Shown: positions 8,323-18,942 of the stretch, piece by piece
How the letters are laid out: each line of letters opens with the position of its first letter
Position numbering within the stretch: the stretch's first letter is position 1
Origin: Bog-473 sp963744225
GTDB taxonomy: Bacteria; Actinomycetota; Acidimicrobiia; Acidimicrobiales; RAAP-2
Reading direction: 5' to 3'
Assembly (NCBI GenBank): GCA_963744225.1
Contig: CAVUSV010000004.1
Location: 1,302,001 to 1,366,000 of the forward strand
DNA length: 64,000 bases
Translations under genes and position numbers: made by a program
Notes under the pieces: model-generated
Databases searched by the model: none
The model's input: the letters and a program-made list of their open reading frames with translations, nothing else
What the model was told of the DNA's origin: nothing

Positions 8323-9083
8323 CACCCAATCCGCGCGTAGGCGACCGTCTCAAGATGCCGCTGCAGCGCCGACGGGAACGGCAGGCCCACCGACGTCAAG
8401 GTGATCTGGTTTCCCGAGAGGCCTCGCACCATGGAGACGATGGTGATGGCCGCGTTCACCGTGATGCCCTGCGTCGCGACCGGGAACGAGATCGTGAATC
8501 CCGTTGCGTGCGCGATCAGCCCCGACGGGTTCGCCGGCGTGACCGTCACCGTCCCGAGCGTCATGCCCGCCCCGAGCGAGCTGGTGAGCTGCTGCTTCGC
8601 CGGTCCTTGCAGGACGGTCGTCATGCAACCGGGCACCTTGGGGTTGGCGACCGCCGTGTACTGCTGGTTGGCAACCTTCGTCGAGGGGAAGGCGCTGACG
8701 CTGTCCTGGACGAAGTCGGTCCCGGCTTTGTTCTGGAATGTTGGGCTGGTGGCCGAGGGCGCGTTGAGGTTGAACACCGACGAGCTCAGGCCCAAGCAGG
8801 CGACAAGCTGGCTTGCTCCGGGGAACGTGTTGGTGCCGCCCCCGTGGCTGGTCGTCACCGCGCCTTGCCCGCTCCAGCCGCTCGGGAGGTCCGGGCGCCC
8901 AAGGAGGTTCCGCTTCGCCTGCGCTAGCCCACCACTATTGGCGGCTGCCGGCCCCACCATCAGGCCCAGGAGCAGGCCAGACGCCAGCAAGAGGGTGCCC
9001 GCTCGGGCTGCAGCCCAGGGGCCGGGGCTCGTCGTCGCTCGCGGTCGTTTTACCTCGGTTGTCCCCGCCCGCCCTTGTCGCAC
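8322..9083 (-). CDS. Secreted protein of unknown function
   Basis: Exported protein of about 253 residues. A hydrophobic signal segment (LLLASGLLLGLMVGPAAANS) follows a basic N-terminus. The mature domain contains DLPSGWSGQG, a cysteine in VACLGLSS, SPTFQNKAGTDFVQDSVSAF, PGCMTTVL and a beta-rich C-terminus ending RHLETVAYARIG. Its blocks match the downstream paralogue one by one. GTG 9083 is chosen because it puts the signal peptide about 30 residues in; GTG 9239 is open but gives an implausibly long leader that would overlap the CIRCE region. I recognise no family. Confidence 0.7.
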   Translation of the reverse strand: MRQGRAGTTEVKRPRATTSPGPWAAARAGTLLLASGLLLGLMVGPAAANSGGLAQAKRNLLGRPDLPSGWSGQGAVTTSHGGGTNTFPGASQLVACLGLSSSVFNLNAPSATSPTFQNKAGTDFVQDSVSAFPSTKVANQQYTAVANPKVPGCMTTVLQGPAKQQLTSSLGAGMTLGTVTVTPANPSGLIAHATGFTISFPVATQGITVNAAITIVSMVRGLSGNQITLTSVGLPFPSALQRHLETVAYARIG

Positions 9084-9228
9084 CCAGGATAAGTCGGTCA
9101 ATTTGGTTGATCCCTGAAGTCCCGAGGTCGAAGGTGGGCCGCCGTGGGCCGCCGATGGTCGCCGTAGGCCGCCGCTGGCCGGTGCTCGGCCCCGCCGCCC
9201 TTGCCAGGCCGGGAGCGGTCCGCTATGT

Positions 9229-9255
9229 TTGGCACTCACAACCCGAGAGTGCTAA
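9229..9255 (+). promoter_or_regulatory. CIRCE operator (HrcA binding site) upstream of groES
   Basis: TTGGCACTC, a 9-nt spacer, then GAGTGCTAA: the consensus CIRCE element with a single mismatch in the left arm. It lies 26 nt before the groES ATG and implies heat-shock control of groES-groEL by the repressor HrcA. Confidence 0.93.
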
Positions 9256-9281
9256 ACGAAGTGCCAAGGAGGCCCGTTCAG

Positions 9282-9575
9282 ATGCCGAAGCTGCACCCCC
9301 TCGATGACCGGATCGTCGTCCGCCCCGGCGAGTCCGAAGAGACCACCGCCTCCGGCCTGGTCATCCCCGACACCGCCAAGGAGAAGCCCCAGCAGGGCGA
9401 GGTGATCGCCGCCGGCCCCGGCCGTCGCTCCGAAGACACCGGCGAGCTGATCCCCATGGACGTCAAGGTCGGCGACACGGTCGTCTACTCCAAGTACGGG
9501 GGCACCGAGATCGTCCACGACGGTGAGGACCTGCTGATCCTCTCCGGCCGGGACGTGCTGGCCAAGATCGGCTGA
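9282..9575 (+). CDS. groES: Co-chaperonin GroES
   Basis: Heptameric lid of the GroEL folding chamber, 97 residues. Family motifs: LHPLDDRIVV at the N-terminus, a mobile loop (EETTASGLVIPDTAKEKP), GEVIAAGPG, VKVGDTVVYSKYGGTEI and the C-terminal LILSGRDVLAKIG. ATG 9282 is chosen over the longer open frame because the family starts there and AAGGAGG lies about 10 nt upstream (9266-9272). Controlled by the CIRCE element just upstream; groEL follows after 109 nt. Confidence 0.96.
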   Translation: MPKLHPLDDRIVVRPGESEETTASGLVIPDTAKEKPQQGEVIAAGPGRRSEDTGELIPMDVKVGDTVVYSKYGGTEIVHDGEDLLILSGRDVLAKIG

Positions 9576-9684
9576 TCCCGGTCTGCCCGCCGCCCCGGTG
9601 TGAGCCGGGACGGCGCGGCGGCACCCGAATGTTTCTGCACCACCCCCACCGCAACGAGGAACTCGAGAGGAGTTCGACACAGTT

Positions 9685-11341
<1,657 letters not shown>

Positions 11342-11381
11342 CTCTCGCCGCATCGAGCTCCGCGGCGTCATCGCCGTATTG

Positions 11382-11404
11382 GGTGCACGGGGTGCACCAG
11401 TTTT
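11382..11404 (+). terminator. Possible terminator hairpin after groEL
   Basis: GGTGCAC-GGG-GTGCACC is a perfect 7-bp stem followed by AGTTTT, 40 nt after the groEL stop. The T-run is short, so termination is plausible rather than certain. Confidence 0.45.
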
Positions 11405-11444
11405 GGGAGCTCGCAGCATTATTGTTGTAAACGTGTCGGGCTTC

Positions 11445-11470
11445 GTGGCCGGGCCTTCGGGCCCGGTCAC
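11445..11470 (+). terminator. Strong GC hairpin with TTCG loop downstream of groEL
   Basis: GTGGCCGGGCC and GGCCCGGTCAC pair over 11 bp (one G-T) around a TTCG tetraloop. No T-tract follows. It may act as an RNA 3'-end stabiliser or as an actinobacterial terminator without a U-run. Confidence 0.45.
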
Positions 11471-11588
11471 GCCGCGTTCGGGCACGCGTTTTGGCTTTCG
11501 GACGGTCCGAGCGCCCGCCTCTGGGGACCAGACGGTTCGCGTACCGCGTGGCCTTGGTATTTAATGGGCCGGGCATGGGCGAGCGACC

Positions 11589-13526
11589 GTGACGAACATC
11601 ATCGACGACGACGTGTCCGACCAGGTCGGCTCTGCCGCGCCTGCGGTGCCGGGAACCGGCCCCGACGCCGCAGCTGCTGCGGTGCCCTGGAGCCGCCGGC
11701 TGCAGGTGTGGCGCTCGCCCGACGACCAACCGCCGTGGGCCCGGCCGGCGCTCTTGGTGGTGGTGGCGCTGGCCGCGCTGGCCTACAGCTGGCAGGTCGG
11801 TTCGTCCATTGAGATCTTCTACGCGGCGGCCGCGCGCAGCATGTCGCTCAGCTGGCACAACTTCTTCTACGGCGCGTTCGACCCCGCCGGCACCATCACG
11901 GTCGACAAGCTGCCCGGGGCCTTGTGGGTCCAGGCGCTGTCGGTCCGGCTGTTCGGTGTGCACGTCTGGGCGCTGATCCTGCCCCAGGCGGCTGCCGGGG
12001 CGCTGACCGTGCTGGTGCTCTACCGCGCGGTGCGCCGGCTGGCGGGTCCGGTCGCCGGCATCGCGGCGGCGGGGGTCCTGGCGGCCAGCCCCGCGGTGAT
12101 GGTGCTCGACCGGGGCAACATCCCGGACACCTGGATGATCCTGCTGTTCGTGCTGGCCGCCGACTCGACGATCAGCGCCATCCGGACCGGGCGCTGGAGC
12201 AGCATGGCCATGGCCGGCGTCTGGGTCGCGCTCGCCTTCCAGGCCAAGATGCTCGAGGCCTGGCTGGTCCTGCCGGCCCTCGGGCTCGCCTACCTCCTGG
12301 CCGGGCGCGGGGACCTCCGGGCACACGTCGGCCGGATCGTCGTGCTCGGTGCTGCGGCCCTCGTGGTGTCGCTCTCCTACATGACGCTGGTGACCCTCAT
12401 CCCACAGTCGCAGCGGCCCTATGTGGACGGCAGCAGTAACAACTCCCTCTACCACCAGGTCTTCGCCTACAACGGCTTCGGACGGGTCGGGCAGACCCCG
12501 CCCAACGTCGTGGCCGAGCACACCCTCCGGACCCCGATCTTCGGCAACGTCGAGTCACCGGCCGCGGCGGACCGCTTGCTCAGAGGCGGCTACGGGCGCG
12601 ACATCGGGTGGCTCCTGCCCGCGGCAGGCATCGCGCTCGTCGGCATCCTGGTGGCCCGCCGCCGTGCGCCGCGCACCGACCTCGTCCGCGCCGGCGCCGT
12701 GCTGTGGGGGACCTGGCTGATCGTGCTGGGCATCCTGCTCACCTTCAGCACGGCCATCAACGCCTACTACAGCGCCTCCCTGGCGCCGCCCGTCGCGGCG
12801 CTGGTGGCCATGGGTTCGGTCCTGGCCTGGAAGCACCGCCGCCGGCCCGTGGTCGCGCTGGTCGCCGCCGGAACCGTCCTCGTCACGATGGCCTACGACG
12901 CCGTGACCGTCCCGAAGGCGGGCACCGGCCTCCCGTCCTGGCTGACGGGCGCCGCGGTGGTGCTCGGGCTCGCCGCGGCTGGGGTCCTCGCTTGGTCGGC
13001 GTGGCGTCAGGCGGCGCGCTCGGTGGACGGGGACCGATCGGGCATCGGATGGGTGCTGGCCGGAGCGACGTTGCTGCTCGTACCGATCGCGGCCTGCGTG
13101 TCCGTGGTGACCGAGACGTTGGGTCCCTTCGACACCCCGTTCCAGCCCACGGCCGCCACCGCAGCCATCCATCAGATGTTCTCCGCCCAGACGTCGCCCC
13201 CGGGCTTGACCACCCTGGAGGCGGCCCGCCGGGGCGCCCCCTACCTCATGGCGGCCCAGACCTCCATCGTGGCGTCGACGTACATCTACGCGACGGGCCA
13301 GGAGGTCGTGCCGCTGGGCGGCTACGCCGGCACCGCTCCCTCACCGTCAGCCCGTGCCATCCGGGCGATGATCGCAGCCGGGGATTTCCGCACGGCGCTC
13401 ATTGCCACACCGTCGGCCTCCGCGAGTGCCAGTGTGATCCGGGAGCTCTGTGCGCCCGCGGGGCCGCCGGGTTCTGAGACCAGGTTCGCCTGGACGCAGG
13501 CCCTCAAGCTCTACGACTGCCCGTAG
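11589..13526 (+). CDS. GT39-type membrane glycosyltransferase (ArnT/YkcB-like)
   Basis: Polytopic membrane protein (645 aa) of the GT-C type that uses polyprenyl-phosphate sugars as donors. After a ~50-residue hydrophilic N-terminus come many membrane segments. The first outer loop carries SIEIFYAAAARSMSLSWHNF and AFDPAGTITVDKLPGALW, typical of the YkcA/YkcB group; VMVLDRGNIPDTWM and the AFQAKMLEAW loop also match. A non-membrane C-terminal domain (about residues 510-645) follows. Likely adds sugar to cell-wall polymers or lipids; the acceptor is not known. GTG start. Monocistronic. Confidence 0.85.
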   Translation: MTNIIDDDVSDQVGSAAPAVPGTGPDAAAAAVPWSRRLQVWRSPDDQPPWARPALLVVVALAALAYSWQVGSSIEIFYAAAARSMSLSWHNFFYGAFDPAGTITVDKLPGALWVQALSVRLFGVHVWALILPQAAAGALTVLVLYRAVRRLAGPVAGIAAAGVLAASPAVMVLDRGNIPDTWMILLFVLAADSTISAIRTGRWSSMAMAGVWVALAFQAKMLEAWLVLPALGLAYLLAGRGDLRAHVGRIVVLGAAALVVSLSYMTLVTLIPQSQRPYVDGSSNNSLYHQVFAYNGFGRVGQTPPNVVAEHTLRTPIFGNVESPAAADRLLRGGYGRDIGWLLPAAGIALVGILVARRRAPRTDLVRAGAVLWGTWLIVLGILLTFSTAINAYYSASLAPPVAALVAMGSVLAWKHRRRPVVALVAAGTVLVTMAYDAVTVPKAGTGLPSWLTGAAVVLGLAAAGVLAWSAWRQAARSVDGDRSGIGWVLAGATLLLVPIAACVSVVTETLGPFDTPFQPTAATAAIHQMFSAQTSPPGLTTLEAARRGAPYLMAAQTSIVASTYIYATGQEVVPLGGYAGTAPSPSARAIRAMIAAGDFRTALIATPSASASASVIRELCAPAGPPGSETRFAWTQALKLYDCP

Positions 13527-13561
13527 CCGACGCCCACCCACCAACACTCACGGCCCGCCGC

Positions 13562-14404
13562 TCAGGCGTAGGCGTGGACCACGGCGCGGTAGTTGGTGCT
13601 CGGCGCCGAGGGTGGCCGAGCCGGGAGGCCGGAGATCCGGCGCCCCAGACGCTCCTTGAGCGGCGCCGGTGGCTCGGGCTCGGGTCCCGGGGGACCGTTG
13701 ATGATGCGCACCTCGGAGAAGCCGGCGGCCCGGCACAGGTTGTGCAGCGCCTCGATGGTGGGCACGCACCAGTTCCCGAAGTCGGTACGCAACGAGCTCC
13801 CGGCGTGGAATTGCAGCAGCGCCTCGTGCTCCAGGCCTTGGAGGTGCAACGCCTCGGTCTCGATCACCGCCACCTCCTTGGTGACGGCGCGCAGGCGCTC
13901 GAGGGAGGTGAGGGGCTCTTTCATGTGGTACAGCACACCCAGGTAGAGGACGACGTCGAACTGCCCCAACTTGTCGAGGTCCACGGTCTGGAAGTCGGCC
14001 ACCACTGGTTCCACCTTCGACCCGAGTGCGGCGGCCGCCAAATCGAAGCCCCGGCGACCGGGCAGATCGGGCCTCCAGAAGTCGGTCTCGTCGCGGGACT
14101 GATCCGGCAGCGTCCCGTTCTCGATGCACGCTTCCCAGTACGCGCCCCGGGCGACGAAGTCGACCCCCCAGGCGTAGTGGTCCAGCGCCACCACCCGGCT
14201 CGCCCCGTTCTGCTCCGCCAGGAATGAGAACTTCCCGTCCCAGGCGCCGATGTCGAGCACACTGCGCCCGCTGACGTCGGGGATCACGGCGACGGAGGTC
14301 TCCTGGACGCTGATCCCCTTCGTGACGACGCCGTTGCCGAGATCGATGGTGTGATACCACCAGAGGTCGTCGACCTGCTGCTGTAGCTCGGCCGCGGACG
14401 TCAT
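13562..14404 (-). CDS. CmoB-like SAM-dependent methyltransferase
   Basis: Class I methyltransferase of about 280 residues. The SAM motif is SVLDIGAWDGKFSFLAEQ at about residues 49-66. ALDHYAW follows as motif II, then FDVVLYLGVLYHM as motif IV/V. The WYHTIDLGNGVVTKG N-terminus and the LYHM block resemble tRNA (mo5U34) methyltransferase/CmoB-like (DUF1698) proteins, but in actinobacteria such proteins often act on small molecules or sugars, so the substrate is uncertain. ATG 14404 gives the family-typical start. Convergent with the GT39 gene. Confidence 0.78.
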   Translation of the reverse strand: MTSAAELQQQVDDLWWYHTIDLGNGVVTKGISVQETSVAVIPDVSGRSVLDIGAWDGKFSFLAEQNGASRVVALDHYAWGVDFVARGAYWEACIENGTLPDQSRDETDFWRPDLPGRRGFDLAAAALGSKVEPVVADFQTVDLDKLGQFDVVLYLGVLYHMKEPLTSLERLRAVTKEVAVIETEALHLQGLEHEALLQFHAGSSLRTDFGNWCVPTIEALHNLCRAAGFSEVRIINGPPGPEPEPPAPLKERLGRRISGLPARPPSAPSTNYRAVVHAYA

Positions 14405-14503
14405 GGGGCGAGAGCGTAGCGAGGCCGCGGCAGCCCGAAGGCTTGCGGGCGGTGGCGGGGCGTCGCTCCCGAAGTCGCGCCGCCCCCCGGTAGCGTGACG
14501 ACG

Positions 14504-15268
14504 ATGTCCCGGCCCGTTCCGCCCCAGGTGATCCCGCGTCCGGCCACCTGGCGGCCCGGGGCGCCGGCACCCTGGGCGGACCTCCTCCCGTCCCAGCGCA
14601 CCGGCATCGGGCTCGACCGGGTCGTCGAGGCGCTCGAGGTGGTGGGGCAGCGTGGCCCGGTGCCCGTGGGTATCGACTCGGACGGGGTGTTCGGGTCGGC
14701 CGTCGTGGTCAACGAGTCGACCGACCCTGCGGTGCCCACTGTCAACGCCGGCGTCCTGGCCGTGCTGTTCGAGGAGCAGGGTGAGACGCGGCTGATCCTG
14801 ACCCGGCGCTCGTCTGCCTTGCGCACGCACCAGGGCCAGGTCAGCTTCCCGGGCGGCCGGCTCGACGGCGACGAGGACCCGGTGTCAGCGGCGGTGCGCG
14901 AGGCGCAGGAGGAGGTCGCGCTCGACCCGGCCCTGGTGGAAGTGGTCGGCTGGATCCACCCCGTGCTTACCTTGGTGTCGGCGTCGCTGATCATGCCGGT
15001 GGTGGCGAGTGTGCCGACGCGACCGCATCTCGTGGCGAGCCCGCACGAGGTGGAGCGGGTGTTCGACGTCTCGCTGGCCGAGCTGGCCGATCCCGAGATC
15101 TTCCACGAGGAGCGTTGGCGCATTCCGGGGCGGACCATTCCGGGCACCGACTACGATTCCTTCTCGGTCTGGTTCTTCGAGGTCGCGGGCGAGATGATCT
15201 GGGGCGCCACGGCGCGCATGATTCACGAGCTGCTCAGCATCGTCCTGACGGGCACGAACGGGTTCTGA
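14504..15268 (+). CDS. Nudix hydrolase, CoA pyrophosphatase-like
   Basis: Nudix-fold hydrolase (254 aa). The Nudix box runs from GGRLDGDEDP to REAQEEVAL with all Glu residues in place. Just before it, the UPF0035 signature LTRRSSALRTHQGQVSFPGG is characteristic of coenzyme A pyrophosphatases (NudL type), which cleave CoA or acyl-CoA to 3',5'-ADP and phosphopantetheine. ATG 14504 is chosen; GTG 14495 is an alternative three codons upstream. Divergent from the methyltransferase, sharing a 99-nt intergenic region. Confidence 0.85.
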   Translation: MSRPVPPQVIPRPATWRPGAPAPWADLLPSQRTGIGLDRVVEALEVVGQRGPVPVGIDSDGVFGSAVVVNESTDPAVPTVNAGVLAVLFEEQGETRLILTRRSSALRTHQGQVSFPGGRLDGDEDPVSAAVREAQEEVALDPALVEVVGWIHPVLTLVSASLIMPVVASVPTRPHLVASPHEVERVFDVSLAELADPEIFHEERWRIPGRTIPGTDYDSFSVWFFEVAGEMIWGATARMIHELLSIVLTGTNGF

Positions 15269-15288
15269 GCGGCGCCCGGAGGACGGGG

Positions 15289-15944
15289 CTAGAGCGCGAA
15301 GGCGATGCGCAGGTTGCCGAGCGCACCGAATGCCACGCGGAGTTCGTCGCCCGGTGTCACGGCGACCGGCGCGACGACCGAACCGGCGATGATGCGGTGC
15401 CCCGGCTCGAGCGAGGCGCCGTGGGCGGCGAGGAACGACCGCACGAACGCCACCGTGGTGGCGGGGTCCTCCGTGAGGCGCCCCTCGGCCACGACCTGGG
15501 TCGCCCTGGTCACCGTGGCCACCATGGCCCCGTGGTCGATGCCGGACCTGTCTTCCCCGAAGACGACGCCGCGGTGGCAGACGTTGCCCGCGAGCACGGG
15601 CTCGATGTCGTCGAAGGGCTCGCCCAGGTCGACCAGCTCCAGCGCGGGCGCCAGCCCGGCCACCGCACCGTCCTCACCCACCCGGATGGCCACCTCGACC
15701 TCGACGGCCGGAGCGACCCAGCCCGACACGTCGACGGCGGAGCCGTCCGGGGTTACGCCGGTGTCGACGAGATAGCCGACGACGGCTTCGGTCAGCCCGA
15801 AGTGCTGCTGGATGGGCGGCGTGTTGAAGCCGATCTTCCAGCCCACGGCCCGGGCGCCAGCGCCCAGCTCGGTGTCGCGGCGCGCCAGAAGCGCGCGCGC
15901 ATGCCGCGGGAGACCTTGTCGGCGCTGGTGTCCTGGTCGGGCAT
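15289..15944 (-). CDS. 2-keto-4-pentenoate hydratase/FAH-family protein (frameshifted near the N-terminus)
   Basis: Resembles MhpD/2-oxopent-4-enoate hydratase, an Mg-dependent enzyme of aromatic meta-cleavage pathways. Family features: GARAVGWKIGFNTP, the GYLVDTGV strand, the metal-binding Glu pair in AVEVEVAIRV, and GSVVAPVAVTPGDELRVAFG near the C-terminus. The expected start (MPDQDTSADKVSRGM, ATG 15944) is in a different frame from the body; the break is in the CG-repeat at about 15898-15905 and fits a 1- or 2-base indel. The rest is intact. No other ring-cleavage genes are nearby, so it may act on another acyl compound. Confidence 0.75.
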
Positions 15945-16171
15945 GGGGCGAGTCTCGCACCGGCGGGCCGGCGGTCGCAGGGTGGTTGCCTGTCACCTGC
16001 ATCTGGGTCCGGGACGGCGCCGAAATTCCGCGCGATCGGGTGCCCCGAGGGCCGGGACCGAGGCACCCACGGAGTAGGATGGTGGATCGTCGGCGTGTCG
16101 GCCCGGCGTTCGAATTGAGTCGAAAAGACATGCCGGTGTGGTTCGTGAGCCGTGCCGGCCCCACGAATGCC

Positions 16172-16187
16172 GGAGGGCGAAAAATTG
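16172..16187 (+). promoter_or_regulatory. Ribosome-binding site and TTG start of guaB3
   Basis: GGAGG at 16172-16176 lies 8 nt before TTG 16185. This spacing and the conserved AEIEIG N-terminus of the family favour the TTG over the ATG at 16170, which has no site. Confidence 0.65.
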
Positions 16188-17348
16188 GCTGAGATCGAGA
16201 TCGGCATCTTCAAGTCGGGGCGTCAGGCCTACGGGTTCGACGACATCGCCATCGTCCCGAGCCGCCGGACGCGTGACCCCGAGGACGTCGACATCTCCTG
16301 GGAGATCGACGCTTACAGCTTCGAGCTGCCCCTTCTCGGCGCCGCCATGGACGGGGTCATGAGCCCGGCCACGGCGATCGAGCTCGGGAAGCTGGGCGGA
16401 CTGGGTGTGCTCAACCTCGAGGGCCTGTGGACCCGCTACGAGGACCCGACCCCTCTCTTCGACGAGATCCGCGAGCTCGACGACGATAAGGCCACCGCCC
16501 GGATGCAGCAGATGTACCAGGAGCCGATCGTTCCCGAGCTGGTGACGGACCGAATCCGCCAGATGAAGGAGGCGGGGATCACGACGGCCGCCTCGGTGAC
16601 GCCGCAGCGCACGGTGTCGCTGGCCAAGGCCATCCTGGCCGCCGAGCTGGACCTGCTGGTGATTCAGGGAACGGTGGTGTCGGCCGAGCACGTCTCGAAG
16701 ACGAGCGAGCCGCTCAACCTCAAGCGCTTCATCCGGGAGTTCGACATCCCCATCATCGTGGGAGGGTGCGCGTCGTATCAAGCGGGCCTGCACCTGATGC
16801 GGACCGGCGCCGTCGGCGTGCTGGTCGGGGTCGGCCCCGGCAACGCCTGCACCACCCGCGGCGTCCTTGGCCTCGGCGTTCCCCAGGCCACCGCCATCGC
16901 CGACGTGGCCGGCGCCCGCATGCGCCACCTCGACGAGACGGGCGTCTACGTGCACGTGATCGCCGACGGCGGGATGTCCAAGGGTGGGGACATCGCCAAG
17001 GCCATCGCCTGCGGCGCCGACGCCGTCATGCTCGGATCACCTCTTTCGTCGGCCGTCGAGGCGCCGGCCCGGGGCTTCCACTGGGGCATGGCCACCTTCC
17101 ACCCGACCCTGCCCCGCGGCGCCCGGGTGCGTACTTCGGTACGCGGTTCGCTGCGCGAGATCCTCTTCGGCCCGGCTCACGAGAACGACGGCCGTATGAA
17201 CCTCTTCGGCGCGCTCAAAACGGCCATGGCCACCTGCGGCTACGAGACGGTCAAGGAGTTCCAGAAGGCTGAGGTCATGGTCGCCCCGTCGCTGCAGACG
17301 GAGGGCAAATTCTTCCAGCGCTCCCAGGGCGTCGGGATGGGCCATTGA
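16185..17348 (+). CDS. guaB3: GuaB3 family IMP dehydrogenase-related protein
   Basis: IMPDH/GMP reductase-like TIM barrel without CBS domains, 387 residues. The N-terminus AEIEIG...AYGFDDIAIVPSRRTRDPEDV is diagnostic of the actinobacterial GuaB3 group. The active-site loop is GVGPGNACTTRG with the catalytic cysteine; VIADGGMSKGGDIAKA and GADAVMLGSPL form the phosphate site. GuaB3 proteins were long annotated as IMP dehydrogenases, and a GMP-reductase-like salvage role is also proposed, so the reaction is uncertain. Next to guaA, which follows after 34 nt, as is usual. Confidence 0.9.
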   Translation: MAEIEIGIFKSGRQAYGFDDIAIVPSRRTRDPEDVDISWEIDAYSFELPLLGAAMDGVMSPATAIELGKLGGLGVLNLEGLWTRYEDPTPLFDEIRELDDDKATARMQQMYQEPIVPELVTDRIRQMKEAGITTAASVTPQRTVSLAKAILAAELDLLVIQGTVVSAEHVSKTSEPLNLKRFIREFDIPIIVGGCASYQAGLHLMRTGAVGVLVGVGPGNACTTRGVLGLGVPQATAIADVAGARMRHLDETGVYVHVIADGGMSKGGDIAKAIACGADAVMLGSPLSSAVEAPARGFHWGMATFHPTLPRGARVRTSVRGSLREILFGPAHENDGRMNLFGALKTAMATCGYETVKEFQKAEVMVAPSLQTEGKFFQRSQGVGMGH

Positions 17349-17382
17349 CGCCAGTGCGCCCGCCCTGGTCGAGTCCGTCTCG

Positions 17383-18942
17383 GTGACCGACACCGTCCTC
17401 GTCGTCGACTTCGGGGCTCAGTACGCCCGTCTCATCGCCCGCCGGGTACGCGAGGCACACGTGTACTCCGAGATCGTCCCGGCGACGATCTCGGTCGAGC
17501 AGATCCGGGCCCGGGCCCCCAAGGGCATCATCTTCAGCGGTGGCCCCAAGTCGGTCTACGAGGCGCCGGCGCCCACCATCGACCCGGGCGTCTACGAACT
17601 GGGGATCCCGATCCTCGGGCTCTGCTACGGCGCGCAGCTCATGGCGCTCCAGCTCGGAGGCACCGTGTCGCGCACCGGCGCCGGCGAGTACGGCCGCACC
17701 GAGCTGTCGTTGGCGGCGGCCTCGCCACTGTGCCCGGACTGGCCCGCGACGTCGAACGTCTGGATGAGCCACGGCGACGCGGTGACGGAGGTGCCGGAGG
17801 GCTTCGTGGCGACGGCCAGCAGCCCGGGCGCGCCGGTGGCGGCCATGCACGATCCCGAGCGCCGTTTGTTCGGGTTGCAGTTCCACCCCGAGGTGGTGCA
17901 CACCGAGCGCGGGAGCGAGGTCTTCGACCACTTCCTGATCGACATCTGCGGGTGCCTGCCGGGGTGGACGCACGTGTCGATCATCGAGCAGCAGGTGGCC
18001 GCGGTGCGGGCCCAGGTGGGATCCGACCGGGTGCTGTGTGCGTTGAGCGGTGGCGTGGACTCCGCCGTCGCCGCGGCACTGGTGCACAAGGCGGTGGGCG
18101 ACCAGCTCACGTGCGTCTTCGTCGACACCGGCCTCATGCGCTCGGGGGAGGCGGACCAGGTCGAGGACACCTTCCGGCGTCAGTTCAAGGTCGACCTCGT
18201 GCATGTGAAGGCGGCCGACCGTTACTTCGCGGCGCTCGCCGGGGTGACGGACCCCGAGCGCAAGCGCAAGATCATCGGGGAACTGTTCATCCGCATTTTC
18301 GAAGAGGTCGCGCGCGACATGGGCGCCGGCGACGGGGACGCGGCCGGCGACGAGGGGCCCAAGTTCTTGGTGCAAGGGACGCTGTACCCCGACGTGATCG
18401 AGTCGGGGAGCGATACCGCGGCCAATATCAAGTCGCACCACAACGTCGGCGGGTTGCCCGAGGACCTCGCCTTCGAGCTTGTCGAGCCACTGCGTCTGCT
18501 GTTCAAGGACGAGGTGCGAGCCGTGGGCGAAGAGCTCGGGCTGCCGCACGAGATTGTGTGGCGCCAGCCCTTCCCGGGTCCGGGCCTGGCGGTGCGGATC
18601 ATCGGCGAGGTCACACCCGAGCGCGCCGAGATCCTGCGCAACGCCGACGCCGTCGTGGTCGAGGAGATCCGCCGGGCGGGTCTCTACCGCGAGCTTTGGC
18701 AGAGCTTTGCGGTACTGCCGGCCGTGCGAACGGTCGGCGTGATGGGCGACGGACGCACGTACGCCTACCCCATCGTCATCCGCGCCGTCACCAGCGACGA
18801 CGCCATGACGGCGGACTGGGCCCGGCTGCCCTACGACCTGGTCGAGCGCATCGCCTCGCGTGTCATCAACGAGGTGGAGGGCGTCAACCGGGTGGCGCTC
18901 GACGTGACGTCGAAGCCGCCCGGGACCATCGAGTGGGAGTGA
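17383..18942 (+). CDS. guaA: GMP synthase (glutamine-hydrolysing)
   Basis: Converts XMP to GMP with glutamine nitrogen and ATP. The N-terminal class I amidotransferase has its catalytic Cys in GLCYGAQL (about residue 84) and His/Glu in LQFHPEVVHT. The ATP pyrophosphatase domain has the PP-loop LSGGVDSAV at about residue 222. The C-terminal dimerisation domain ends VALDVTSKPPGTIEWE. Full length at 519 residues. A GGDAAGDEG insert (near residue 320) is acidic and variable. GTG start. The stop overlaps the GTG of the helicase gene. Confidence 0.97.
   Translation: MTDTVLVVDFGAQYARLIARRVREAHVYSEIVPATISVEQIRARAPKGIIFSGGPKSVYEAPAPTIDPGVYELGIPILGLCYGAQLMALQLGGTVSRTGAGEYGRTELSLAAASPLCPDWPATSNVWMSHGDAVTEVPEGFVATASSPGAPVAAMHDPERRLFGLQFHPEVVHTERGSEVFDHFLIDICGCLPGWTHVSIIEQQVAAVRAQVGSDRVLCALSGGVDSAVAAALVHKAVGDQLTCVFVDTGLMRSGEADQVEDTFRRQFKVDLVHVKAADRYFAALAGVTDPERKRKIIGELFIRIFEEVARDMGAGDGDAAGDEGPKFLVQGTLYPDVIESGSDTAANIKSHHNVGGLPEDLAFELVEPLRLLFKDEVRAVGEELGLPHEIVWRQPFPGPGLAVRIIGEVTPERAEILRNADAVVVEEIRRAGLYRELWQSFAVLPAVRTVGVMGDGRTYAYPIVIRAVTSDDAMTADWARLPYDLVERIASRVINEVEGVNRVALDVTSKPPGTIEWE

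Noticed and set aside
17730..18938. Long open frame running upstream of the helicase through guaA
   Set aside because: It is a shadow of guaA in another frame; helicase homology begins after 18939.
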